Assembly (NCBI GenBank): GCA_964555685.1
Contig: CAZKTO010000009.1
Coordinates: 1-62,365 of the forward strand
Origin: CAZKTO01 sp964555685
GTDB taxonomy: Bacteria; Chloroflexota; Dehalococcoidia; SHYB01
Reading direction: 5' to 3'
Length of the DNA stretch: 62,365 nt
In this document: positions 48,436 through 57,217 of the stretch, one piece after another
Numbering within the stretch: position 1 is the stretch's first letter
How the letters are laid out: every line of letters starts with the position of its first letter
Position numbers and translations under genes: made by a program
The notes under the pieces: generated by a model
What the model saw: the letters and a program-made list of their open reading frames with translations, nothing else
Database searches by the model: none
What the model was told of the DNA's origin: nothing

Positions 48436-48743
48436 GGCGCTCGCCGCCGGGCCACGGGGCCGGGGGACGCGCGATTCTACCCCGCTTTCGCAGGAATGGT
48501 CAACCCGGCCGCCTCCGTCCCTGGCGCTCTTGCTTTGACAAGCCCCATGCAATCCACTATAGTGTTTGTTCACTTATCGATACCTGTTGCGGAGCGGCTT
48601 TCATCCCCTCCGGGATGGGTGCGGCAGCAGCGGCGAGCCCTCGTGTCCATCCCCCACTCGGCGTCCGTACCCCACGAGTCGGCGGCGCCGGAGCGCGGAG
48701 GGACGCCCGCTACCTGGGACGGTGAGCCGAGAGACAGAGCGCG
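48436..48743. other. 308-bp region with the glnA promoter and a long leader
   Basis: Promoter at 48535-48563, then about 175 nt of leader to the glnA ATG. The leader has a CATCCC-CTCC-GGGATG hairpin (48602-48617) and other GC-rich inverted repeats. I do not recognise a known riboswitch in it. Confidence 0.5.
48535..48563 (+). promoter_or_regulatory. glnA promoter
   Basis: TTGACA (48535-48540), 17-bp spacer, TATAGT (48558-48563): a near-consensus sigma-70 promoter, the best in the window. No sigma-54 -24/-12 element seen. Confidence 0.8.
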
Positions 48744-50084
48744 ATGAACGCGGGCGACAAGAAAGAGGCCAACGAGTTCGTCCTCCACACGGTGCGGGAG
48801 AACGACGTCAAGTTCATCCGCCTGTGGTTCACCGACATCCTTGGCAACCTGAAGGGCTTCGCCATCACCGTCGAGGAGCTCCGGGAGGCCCTGGAGCGGG
48901 GCAAGCCTTTCGACGGCTCGTCCATCGAGGGCTTCGCGCGGCATGACGAGAGCGACATGATCGCCATGCCGGACCCGACGACCTTTACCCTCCTGCCCTG
49001 GCGGCCGCGCCAGAACGCCGTGGCCAAGATGTTCTGCGACATCCTGACCCCCAAGGGCGAGCCCTTCCAGGGCGACCCGCGCCAGGTGCTGAGACGCAGC
49101 CTCAAGCGCGCCGCGGACCTTGGCTACACCTACTACGCCGGCGCCGAGCCCGAGTTCTTTTACTTCAAGGACAACAGCTCGACCCAGATCCTCGACCAGG
49201 GCGGCTACTTCGACCAGACCTCTCTGGACTGGGGCTCCGACCTGCGCCGCGAGACGGTCCTCACCCTCGAGCAGATGGGGATCCCCGTCGAGTACAGTCA
49301 CCACGAGGGCGCGCCCAGCCAGCACGAGATCGACCTGCGCTACGCCGACGCCCTCACCATGGCGGACAGCGTGGCCACCTTCCGTGTCGTGGTCAAGGAG
49401 ATCGCCCACAAGCACGGCGTCTACGCCAGCTTCATGCCCAAGCCCATCTACGGCGTCAACGGGAGCGGGATGCACCTGCACCTGTCGCTCTTCCGGGGCG
49501 AGGGGAACGCCTTCTTCGATCCCGCCCGGCCGGACCACCTCTCGGACACAGCCCGGCACTTCGTGGGCGGCCTTCTGGCGCACGCGCCGGAGATGACCCT
49601 CATCACCAATCAGTGGGTGAACTCCTACAAGCGGCTGGTCCCCGGCTTTGAGGCGCCGATCTTCGCCTCGTGGGCGCACCGCAGCCACTCGGACCTCATC
49701 CGCATCCCGGACTACCGGCCGGGGCGGGACGATAGCACCCGGATCGAGTACCGGGCGCCCGACGCGGCCTGCAACCCCTACCTGACCCTGAGCCTGCTCC
49801 TCGCGGCGGGGCTGGACGGCGTCGAGCGCAAGACGGAGCCGCCGGCGCCCATGGACGCGGACGCCTCCGCCATGGCGGAGGAACGGCGCGCCGCCCTGGG
49901 CCTGCGCCGCCTGCCAGGCAGCCTGAAAGAGGCCATCGCCGCCGCCGAGGGCAGCCGCCTCCTTCGCGAGGCGCTGGGCGAGCACGTCTTTGAAAGCTTC
50001 TTGCAAAACAAGAGGATCGAGTGGGAGGAGTACCGCATCCAGGTCCACGAGTACGAGCTGAAGCGGTACCTGCCGATCCTCTGA
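48744..50084 (+). CDS. glnA: Glutamine synthetase type I
   Basis: 446 aa. ATP-dependent amidation of glutamate. VRENDVKFIRLWFTDILGNL, KPFDGSSIEGFARHDESDM, AGAEPEFFYF, SGMHLHLSLFRG (ATP/metal site), RLVPGFEAPIFASWAHRSHS and DSTRIEYRAPDAACNPYLTL are the family landmarks. The length and lack of a recognisable adenylylation tyrosine region suggest the feedback-inhibited GSI-alpha type. The gltB gene follows 38 bp later, giving a GS-GOGAT operon. Confidence 0.95.
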   Translation: MNAGDKKEANEFVLHTVRENDVKFIRLWFTDILGNLKGFAITVEELREALERGKPFDGSSIEGFARHDESDMIAMPDPTTFTLLPWRPRQNAVAKMFCDILTPKGEPFQGDPRQVLRRSLKRAADLGYTYYAGAEPEFFYFKDNSSTQILDQGGYFDQTSLDWGSDLRRETVLTLEQMGIPVEYSHHEGAPSQHEIDLRYADALTMADSVATFRVVVKEIAHKHGVYASFMPKPIYGVNGSGMHLHLSLFRGEGNAFFDPARPDHLSDTARHFVGGLLAHAPEMTLITNQWVNSYKRLVPGFEAPIFASWAHRSHSDLIRIPDYRPGRDDSTRIEYRAPDAACNPYLTLSLLLAAGLDGVERKTEPPAPMDADASAMAEERRAALGLRRLPGSLKEAIAAAEGSRLLREALGEHVFESFLQNKRIEWEEYRIQVHEYELKRYLPIL

Positions 50085-50122
50085 CGCCGCTGGGCCGGCG
50101 CCCCCCGGTGGACCAGGAGTCG

Positions 50123-53100
50123 ATGATAGCAATGCAGCAGCCAGATGCTCGGGGGCTCCTCTACGATCCCGCCTTCGAGCACGGGAGTTGCGGCACGGGC
50201 TTCGTGGCCGACGTCAGCGGCCATCGCAGCCACGGCATCCTCCAGCGGGCCGTCACCGCCGTCTGCAACGTGACCCACCGGGGCGCCGTCTCCGCCGACG
50301 GCAAGACGGGCGATGGCGCCGGCATCATGGCTCAGATCCCCCTGAAGCTGCTCCGGAAGGACCTGGAGCGCCTGGGGCGCCGCCTCTCGGAGCCCGGTGA
50401 TCTGGCGGTGGGCATGGTCTTCCTGCCCGGCCAGAACGCGGCCGCGCAGCGAGCGTGCGTGGAGATCATCGAGGCCGCCGTTCAGCGGGCCGGCCTGCCC
50501 CTCCTAGGCTGGCGCGTGGCGCCGGTGGACCGCTCGGCCCTGGGCGAGACGGCCGCCGCCTCCGAGCCCGCCGTTCGGCAGGTCCTCATGGGCAGGCCCT
50601 CGGGCATGACCGAGGAGCAGTTCGCCCGCACCCTCTACCAGGTCCGCCGGGCCATCGAGCGCCAGGCCGGGGAGCGGGGTATCCAGGGCCTCTACTTCCC
50701 ATCCTTCTCCCACAAGACCATCGTCTACAAGGGCCTGCTGGTGGCGCCCCAGCTCCACCGCTACTACCTCGACCTCGTCGACCCGGACTTCGAGACGGCC
50801 TTGGCCGTCTACCACCAGCGCTACAGCACCAACACCTTCCCCAACTGGTTCCTCGCCCAGCCCTTCCGGTTCCTGGCCCACAACGGCGAGATCAACACGC
50901 TCCAGGGCAACTGCAACTGGATGCGGGCCCGCGAGCCCGAGCTCAAGAGCCCCGTCTGGGGCCACGGGATCCAGGACCTGGTCCCCATCATCGATCCCTC
51001 GGGCAGCGACTCGGCCAAGCTGGACAACGTGGCCGAGGTCCTCTTCCTCTCGGGCCGCGACGTGCTGCACACGATGACGATGCTGGTGCCCGAGGCGTGG
51101 GAGAACATGCCGCACATGGTGCCGGCGTGGAAGGACTTCTACCAGTACCACGCCTGCTTGACGGAGCCGTGGGACGGCCCGGCGGCCCTGGCGTTTACGG
51201 ACGGGGATATCGTGGGCGCCTGCCTCGACCGGAACGGCCTGCGGCCCGCCCGCTACAAGATCGCCGACGACGGCATCATCGTCATGGGCTCAGAAGTCGG
51301 CGTCGTGGAGATGGACGACGCCCACATCCTCGAGAAGGGGCGCCTGGGCCCGGGCCAGATGATCGCCGTGGACACGCGCCGCGGCAGGCTTCTGCGGAAC
51401 GACCAGATCAAGGATGAGATCGCCGCGCGCCGCCCCTACGGCAAGTGGGTCCAGCGCCAGATCCATCATCTGGGCGCGATGCCCGGCCCAGGGGCCGATG
51501 GCCACCTCTCCATGGGCGACCTCCTCCTGCGGCAGCGCATCTTCGGGTACACCCAGGAGGACCTCTCCCTCGTCATCAAGGCCATGGTCCAGGAGGCCAA
51601 GGAGCCCGTCTTCTCCATGGGCGATGACACATCCATGGCCGTGCTGGCCCGGAAGCCCCGGCTCTTCTATAACTTCTTCAAGCAGCGCTTCGCCCAGGTC
51701 ACCAACCCGCCCATCGACCCGCTGCGGGAGGACCTGGTCATGTCGCTGCACACCTACCTGGGCCCGCGCCGCAGCCTCTTCGAGGAGACGGAGGAGCATG
51801 CCCACCTAGTCCATCTCCCGAGCCCCATCATCAGCAACGAGGAGATGGATGCCATCCGCCGGCTCAAGGACCCCGCCTTCAAGTCGGTGACCCTTCAGGC
51901 CACCTTCGACGCGGCCCAGGGCCCCGGCGAGCTGCGCCGCGCCACCGAGGCCCTGTGCGACGCCGCCGTCCGCGCCATCGATGACGGTGCCTCCATCCTG
52001 ATCCTGAGCGACCGGGAGACCGGCCGGGACCGGGCTCCCATCCCCACGCTGGTCGCCGTCGGCGCCGTCCACCAGCACCTGATCCGGCGGGGGCGCCGAA
52101 TGCGGGCCAGCATCGTCGCCGAGAGCGCCGACCCGCGGGATATTCACCACTTCGCCTGTCTCCTGGGCTATGGCGCCAGCGCCGTCAATCCCTACGTAGG
52201 CTTCGAGACGCTGGCCGAGCTCCTGGAAAACAGCGAGATCCAAGACATGGCGCTGGACGAGGCCAAGAAGAACTACCGCACGGCCCTGGACGGCGGCATC
52301 CTCAAGATCATGTCCAAGATGGGCATCTCCACCGTCACGAGCTACCAGGGCGCCCAGATCTTCGAGGCCCTCGGCGTCGGCCAGGAGCTCATCGACTGGT
52401 GCTTCACCGGCACCACGTCCTGGATCGGCGGCATCTCCCTGGAGGACCTGGCCCAGGCCGTCCTGGAGCGCCACCGGAGGGTCTTCGCCTCGCCCGATCA
52501 GAAGAGGCTGGACGACTACGGCTTCTACCGCTTCCGCAAGGACGGGGAGGCGCACCGCAATAGCCCCACGATGGTGCGGGCGCTCCACATCGCCTCCGGG
52601 TACAAGAAGGACGGGAAGGACGGCGACGACGAGGATGCCGAGCGCAACCCCGCCATGGTCCGCTCCTTGCACGCTGCGGTGACCAGCGGGAGCTACGCCG
52701 CCTACAAGGTCTTCTCCAAGATCGTGGACGAGCATGAGCCCATGCACATCCGCGACCTGTTCAAGTTCAAGCCCAAGGGGCCGCCGGTGCCCGTGGAGGA
52801 GGTGGAGCCGGTCCAGAGCATCGTCCAGCGCTTCAATACGGCCTCCATGTCCCTGGGCGCACTCAGCCCCGAGGCCCACGTCACGCTGGCCGCCGCCATG
52901 AACCGCCTGGGCGCCAGGAGCGATACGGGAGAGGGCGGCGACGACCCCACGCGCTACTGGCCCTCCACCAGCGGGGGCGACTCCTACCACAGCAAGATCA
53001 AGCAGGTGGCCTCCGCCCGCTTCGGCGTCACCATCGAGTACCTGGCCTCCGCCGAGGAGTTGGAGATCAAGATGGCCCAGGGCTCCAAGCCCGGCGAGGG

Positions 53101-54742
53101 CGGCCAGCTCCCGGCCCACAAGGTCGTCGAGCACATCGCCCGGCTGCGCCATGCCGTCCCTGGCATCCAGCTCATCTCGCCGCCGCCGCACCACGACATC
53201 TACAGCATCGAGGACCTGGCCCAGCTCATCTACGATCTCAAGCAGGCCAACCCCCGGGCCCGGATCATCGTCAAGCTGGTCTCGGAGGCAGGGGTGGGGA
53301 CCATCGCCGCCGGCGTGGCCAAGGGCTATGCCGATAAGATCCTCATCAGCGGCGATTCGGGCGGGACGGGCGCCTCTCCCCTCTCCTCCATCAAGAACGC
53401 CGGCACCCCCTGGGAGCTGGGCCTCTCCGAGGCGCAACAGGTGCTCGTCCTCAACGACCTGCGGGGCCGCGTCCGGCTCAAGACCGACGGCGGGCTGCGC
53501 ACAGGGCGGGATGTCACCATCGCCGCGCTCCTGGGGGCCGAGGAGTACGCCTTCGGCACGGGCGCCCTCATCGCCATCGGCTGCAAGATGGCCCGCCAGT
53601 GCCACCTCAACACCTGCCCCGTCGGCATCGCGACCCAAAAAGAGGAGCTGCGGCGGAAGTTCTTTGGCACGCCGGACATGGCCGTCCACTACCTGACCCA
53701 CGTGGCCACGGAGGTCCGCGAGATCCTGGCCTCCCTGGGCGTCCGCAGCATCGATGAGATCGTGGGCCGGACGGAGATGCTGGAGGTGGCCGAGACGAAC
53801 GACCCGCGGGCCAAGCTCCTGGACCTCTCCCGCGTCATCGCCGACCCGGACCCCTCGGGGACCAAGCCGCGGCGCTGCGTGCTCCCGCGCAACGACCGCC
53901 CCGGCGACATCCCCCTGGACGATCAGATCCTCGTGGACGCCCGCGATGCGCTGGCGCTCAAGGGCGCCGTCTCCCTCTCCTACCCCATCCGGAACGTGAA
54001 CCGAACGGTGGGGGCCAAGGTCTCAGGCGAGATCGCTTACCGGTACCACACCTCGTCGCTGGACCAGCAGGTGGCGGAGGTCCGGTTCCTGGGGAGCGCG
54101 GGCCAGAGCTTCGGCGCCTTCCTCGCCGGCGGCCTGCGGCTCATCCTGGAGGGCGAGGCTAACGACTACGTGGGCAAGGGCATGTCGGGCGGGGAGATCG
54201 TCCTGCGGCCGCCCAAGAACGCCCGCTTCGCGCCCCACGAGAACATCATCATGGGCAACACGTGCCTGTACGGCGCCACCGCCGGCTACCTCTTCGCCGC
54301 GGGCCGCGCCGGGGAGCGCTTCGCCGTCCGCAACAGCGGCGCCACCGCCGTTATCGAAGGGTCCGGCGACCACTGCTGCGAGTACATGACGGCGGGGCTC
54401 GTCGTCGTCCTGGGCGAGACGGGGCGCAACTTCGGCGCGGGGATGAGCAACGGCCTGGCCTTCGTCCTGGACGAGGCCAACAAGTTCTCCGAGCGCTACA
54501 ACCCGGACCTGGTCACCATCGACCGCGTCACTGACCCGGAAGACGTGTCCACCTTGCGCTCGCTGGTCCAGCGGCACCTGGAGCTGACGGACAGCCCCAA
54601 GGCCAAGCAGGTGCTGGAGGACTGGGAGCACTATCTGCCGCAGTTCTGGAAGGTCGCGCCCAAGGCTCGCGTGGGCGCCAACGGCGCGGCAGCGGCGAAG
54701 CCGCAGGCGGCGGCAAAGCGGGCGGCGCCAGCGCGCAGGTAA
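50123..54742 (+). CDS. gltB: Glutamate synthase large subunit
   Basis: 1539 aa. Transfers glutamine amide nitrogen to 2-oxoglutarate. N-terminal glutamine amidotransferase type II: nucleophile Cys in HGSCGTGFVADVSG after a 22-residue propeptide. The middle and FMN synthase domain contain SLGALSPEAHVTLAAAMNRL and SGGTGASPLSSIKNAG; the 3Fe-4S cluster is CKMARQCHLNTCPVGIATQ. The C-terminal GXGXG helix domain has GMSGGEIVLRPP and NTCLYGATAGYLFAAG. No gltD neighbour, so it may use ferredoxin or an unlinked small subunit. ATG 50123 or 50132 are both possible starts. Confidence 0.95.
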   Translation: MIAMQQPDARGLLYDPAFEHGSCGTGFVADVSGHRSHGILQRAVTAVCNVTHRGAVSADGKTGDGAGIMAQIPLKLLRKDLERLGRRLSEPGDLAVGMVFLPGQNAAAQRACVEIIEAAVQRAGLPLLGWRVAPVDRSALGETAAASEPAVRQVLMGRPSGMTEEQFARTLYQVRRAIERQAGERGIQGLYFPSFSHKTIVYKGLLVAPQLHRYYLDLVDPDFETALAVYHQRYSTNTFPNWFLAQPFRFLAHNGEINTLQGNCNWMRAREPELKSPVWGHGIQDLVPIIDPSGSDSAKLDNVAEVLFLSGRDVLHTMTMLVPEAWENMPHMVPAWKDFYQYHACLTEPWDGPAALAFTDGDIVGACLDRNGLRPARYKIADDGIIVMGSEVGVVEMDDAHILEKGRLGPGQMIAVDTRRGRLLRNDQIKDEIAARRPYGKWVQRQIHHLGAMPGPGADGHLSMGDLLLRQRIFGYTQEDLSLVIKAMVQEAKEPVFSMGDDTSMAVLARKPRLFYNFFKQRFAQVTNPPIDPLREDLVMSLHTYLGPRRSLFEETEEHAHLVHLPSPIISNEEMDAIRRLKDPAFKSVTLQATFDAAQGPGELRRATEALCDAAVRAIDDGASILILSDRETGRDRAPIPTLVAVGAVHQHLIRRGRRMRASIVAESADPRDIHHFACLLGYGASAVNPYVGFETLAELLENSEIQDMALDEAKKNYRTALDGGILKIMSKMGISTVTSYQGAQIFEALGVGQELIDWCFTGTTSWIGGISLEDLAQAVLERHRRVFASPDQKRLDDYGFYRFRKDGEAHRNSPTMVRALHIASGYKKDGKDGDDEDAERNPAMVRSLHAAVTSGSYAAYKVFSKIVDEHEPMHIRDLFKFKPKGPPVPVEEVEPVQSIVQRFNTASMSLGALSPEAHVTLAAAMNRLGARSDTGEGGDDPTRYWPSTSGGDSYHSKIKQVASARFGVTIEYLASAEELEIKMAQGSKPGEGGQLPAHKVVEHIARLRHAVPGIQLISPPPHHDIYSIEDLAQLIYDLKQANPRARIIVKLVSEAGVGTIAAGVAKGYADKILISGDSGGTGASPLSSIKNAGTPWELGLSEAQQVLVLNDLRGRVRLKTDGGLRTGRDVTIAALLGAEEYAFGTGALIAIGCKMARQCHLNTCPVGIATQKEELRRKFFGTPDMAVHYLTHVATEVREILASLGVRSIDEIVGRTEMLEVAETNDPRAKLLDLSRVIADPDPSGTKPRRCVLPRNDRPGDIPLDDQILVDARDALALKGAVSLSYPIRNVNRTVGAKVSGEIAYRYHTSSLDQQVAEVRFLGSAGQSFGAFLAGGLRLILEGEANDYVGKGMSGGEIVLRPPKNARFAPHENIIMGNTCLYGATAGYLFAAGRAGERFAVRNSGATAVIEGSGDHCCEYMTAGLVVVLGETGRNFGAGMSNGLAFVLDEANKFSERYNPDLVTIDRVTDPEDVSTLRSLVQRHLELTDSPKAKQVLEDWEHYLPQFWKVAPKARVGANGAAAAKPQAAAKRAAPARR

Positions 54743-54763
54743 ACCAGGGGATCGGTCCGTTTA

Positions 54764-54806
54764 ACGTCGTAGGGGCACAGCGCGCTGTGCCCCTATGGTG
54801 ATGGTC
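54764..54806. repeat. REP palindrome, right-hand copy at the RAYT gene
   Basis: GTAGGGGCACAGCGCGCTGTGCCCCTA with conserved flanks AACGTC and GGTGATGGTCA. Direct-repeat partner at 55447-55489. Confidence 0.75.
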
Positions 54807-55428
54807 AAACCTCCCACGGTGCCTGTGGCCTGGTGCCACCCACGGCTGCTGGGTTTTCGCGGTCCAACGACCAGCGCAACGGGTTGTCTGCAATATATTG
54901 CCGTATGCGGCCGAGTTCATCTTCGCTCCGGATAATGTGTTCGTAGTACCCCCGCTTCCAGACAGGCTTGCCTGGAGTTCCTCGTAAGGCGTTGATTCGG
55001 GTGGTCACCGTGGCTTTGAATGATCGGACAATCGTCGGTACCGAGCGCGGGACTGGTCTGCCAAATTGCTCTTCACTCAATACGTATGATCGGACGGACG
55101 CTGTAGGGGCACGGTGCACCGTGCCCCTACAGTCAGACCCACCTTGTTCATCCACAATCAATATGCTGTGGATGTGATTGGGCATCACGATAAATTCGTC
55201 GACCTGCACCGTTGTGCGAATGAGGCCCGTGCGTAACCACTCCTGCTGTGTGATCCGCCCAAAATCGTTCAAACAGCTCTGATCATCGACAACCTCCCCA
55301 AATAAAGAATTCCGATCCCTGGTGCAAACCGTGATGAAATAGGCACCAGGTTGGGTGTAGTCGTACCCCCGGACCCGCACAGACCGGCCATGGTGCCTGG
55401 CCGAGTCATACCTCATGCCTGCAACCAT
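54805..55428 (-). CDS. REP-associated tyrosine transposase (RAYT, Y1_Tnp)
   Basis: 207 aa. Single-strand DNA transposase of the IS200-like HUH class, thought to move REP palindromes. GAYFITVCTRDRNSLFGEVV, the HUH-like VMPNHIHSILIV, and the catalytic tyrosine region WKRGYYEHIIRSEDELGRIR, then QYIADNPLRWSLDRENP are all present. A 32-bp palindrome of the REP family (55101-55132) is inside the coding region, in frame, encoding about 11 residues (DCRGTVHRAPT) between the HUH and tyrosine motifs. REPs flank it in direct orientation. Probably active or recently so. Confidence 0.9.
   Translation of the reverse strand: MVAGMRYDSARHHGRSVRVRGYDYTQPGAYFITVCTRDRNSLFGEVVDDQSCLNDFGRITQQEWLRTGLIRTTVQVDEFIVMPNHIHSILIVDEQGGSDCRGTVHRAPTASVRSYVLSEEQFGRPVPRSVPTIVRSFKATVTTRINALRGTPGKPVWKRGYYEHIIRSEDELGRIRQYIADNPLRWSLDRENPAAVGGTRPQAPWEV
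55101..55132. repeat. 32-bp perfect REP palindrome within the RAYT coding region
   Basis: CTGTAGGGGCACGGTG and its exact reverse complement. It belongs to the same GTAGGGGCAC family as the flanking REPs. Confidence 0.85.
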
Positions 55429-55446
55429 ACCCTTTGTGCATCATAA

Positions 55447-55489
55447 CGCCGTAGGGGACAGCGCGCTGTGCCCCTACGGTGATCGTCAC
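55447..55489. repeat. REP palindrome, left-hand copy upstream of the RAYT gene
   Basis: AACGCCGTAGGGGACAGCGC...GCTGTGCCCCTACGG then TGATCGTCA. One C is missing from the left arm relative to the copy at 54764. Confidence 0.75.
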
Positions 55490-55609
55490 AGCCTCCCGCG
55501 CCGGGCCCCATGCGCCTCCCTTGACGCCCCTGTCGTCCCGTGCCATCATCGGGGCCAATTGACGCGGCCCCCTCAGGGGCCGCCGGCCCCGGCGCCCAGG
55601 AGAGGCCCC

Positions 55610-56077
55610 ATGACCACCAAGAAGACCGCCGTCCGCTTCCCGTCCCTCGAGTTCTTCCGCGCGCTCCAGGAGCGCATGAACCGGAGCGAGGCCAAGTACA
55701 AGGCCATCGGCGTCATGGACCTGGCCCTGGGCATCCGCGTCAAGGCCAGCGGGCCCCTCCAGCAGGACCGCCTCTACGCCCTCATCTTCGACGGCTACGG
55801 CTGCGATGGGGTGCAGGAGGTCGCCAAGGGCAGGGAGCCGGACCTGGACTTCGTCATCGAAGGCAGCTACGGCGCCTGGCGGGAGATGTTCCAGAACGTC
55901 CAGCAGCGCGGCAAGGCCGATACACGCCACACCCTCAACCACCTGACGATGCTGGACGACCCGCTCCGGGCCGTGGGGCCCGACCAGTACCGGCTGGACA
56001 AGCTCTACCGGTACAACTACTCGCTCCAGGTCTTTCTCGAAGAGGCGGCGGGCCTGGAGACCCAGTATGCAGCCTAG
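55610..56077 (+). CDS. SCP2-like sterol/lipid-transfer domain protein
   Basis: 155 aa. FFRALQERMNRSEAKYKAIG, MDLALGIRVKASGPLQQDRL, DLDFVIEGSYGAWREMFQNV and HTLNHLTMLDDPLRAVGPDQ resemble SCP-2-type hydrophobic ligand carriers, but no diagnostic motif is certain. ATG with GAGAGG upstream. The MDR oxidoreductase gene follows 90 bp later. Confidence 0.6.
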   Translation: MTTKKTAVRFPSLEFFRALQERMNRSEAKYKAIGVMDLALGIRVKASGPLQQDRLYALIFDGYGCDGVQEVAKGREPDLDFVIEGSYGAWREMFQNVQQRGKADTRHTLNHLTMLDDPLRAVGPDQYRLDKLYRYNYSLQVFLEEAAGLETQYAA

Positions 56078-56167
56078 CCCGGCGCCCATCTGGCCGGCCC
56101 TTCGCTCGCTGATGCCAAGCCGGGGACGAGCCGTGCCCGTCCTTGACGCTGACAGGAGGCCTGTTCC

Positions 56168-57205
56168 ATGAAAGCGGTCTTCTTCAAGGAGTTCGGCGGC
56201 CCGGAGGTCCTGCAGTACGGCGACCTGCCGGAGCCCATCATCGGCGCGCACGAGGTGCTGGTGAGGGTCCGCGCCACGGCCCTCAATCACCTGGACGTCT
56301 GGCGCCGGGCGGGCCAGCGCGGCACCAAGGGCGAGCTCAAGGAGCCCTTCGTGCTGGGGTGCGACATAGCCGGCGAGGTCGCCCAGACCGGGACGGGCGT
56401 GACGGGCGTGAAGCCGGGCGACCGGGTCTTCCTCAACCCCGGCATCACCTGCGGCCACTGCGAGTGGTGCCTGGGCGGGCGCGACAACATGTGCCCGCGC
56501 TACACCATGATCGGCGCGGCGGTCAACGGCGGCTACGCCCAGTACGTCAAGGCGCCGCAGGAGAACGTCCACGTCGTCACCGCCACGATCAGCTTCGAGG
56601 AGGCGGCGGCCATCCCCCTCACGATGCTGACGGCCTGGCACATGCTGGTGACGCTGGCGCGGCTGCGGCCCGGCGAGACGATCCTCATCCAGGCCGTCGG
56701 GTCGGGCGTGGGCACCTCGGCGCTCCAGCTATCGAGGCTGATCGGCGCCCGGACCTTCGTCACCGCCAGCACGGACGAGAAGCTGTCCAAGGCCAAGAAG
56801 ATGGGGGCCGAGGAGACGATCAACTACTCGCGGGAGGACTTCGCCCAGCGGGTCAAGGACCTGACCGGCGGCCGCGGCGTCGACGTGGTCTTCGATCACG
56901 TGGGCGAGTCGGTCTTCGAGAAGAGCATCGCGAGCCTGGCGCGGGGCGGGCGCTACGTGAACTGCGGCATCACCAGCGGCTACAAGGCGAACCTCCACAT
57001 CGGCCAGCTCTTCACCAAGCAGGCGCAGATCATCGGCTCCTTCATGGGCAACAAGGCGGAGTTCGTCGAGGTCACGCGCCTGGTGAATCGGGGGCAGCTC
57101 CACGGCGTGGTGGACAGGGTCTTTCCGCTGGAACGCGCCGCCGAGGCGCACAGGGCGATGGAGGACCGGAACGTCTTCGGCAAGCTGGTCTTGCAGGCGC
57201 CGTAG
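56168..57205 (+). CDS. Zinc-binding medium-chain dehydrogenase/reductase
   Basis: 345 aa. GroES-like N-terminal half (LNHLDVWRRAGQRGTKGELK, PFVLGCDIAGEVAQTGTGVT), a structural-zinc loop NPGITCGHCEWCLGGRDNMC, and Rossmann half with IQAVGSGVGTSALQLSRLIG and VVFDHVGESVFEKSIASLAR. The cysteine loop separates it from plain quinone oxidoreductases. ATG with AGGAGG upstream; LLM gene 12 bp downstream. Confidence 0.92.
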   Translation: MKAVFFKEFGGPEVLQYGDLPEPIIGAHEVLVRVRATALNHLDVWRRAGQRGTKGELKEPFVLGCDIAGEVAQTGTGVTGVKPGDRVFLNPGITCGHCEWCLGGRDNMCPRYTMIGAAVNGGYAQYVKAPQENVHVVTATISFEEAAAIPLTMLTAWHMLVTLARLRPGETILIQAVGSGVGTSALQLSRLIGARTFVTASTDEKLSKAKKMGAEETINYSREDFAQRVKDLTGGRGVDVVFDHVGESVFEKSIASLARGGRYVNCGITSGYKANLHIGQLFTKQAQIIGSFMGNKAEFVEVTRLVNRGQLHGVVDRVFPLERAAEAHRAMEDRNVFGKLVLQAP

Positions 57206-57217
57206 GGGGCGTGTCCC

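Noticed and set aside
48570..48743. A known riboswitch in the glnA leader
   Set aside because: No conserved core of the glutamine, glycine or other riboswitches was recognisable.
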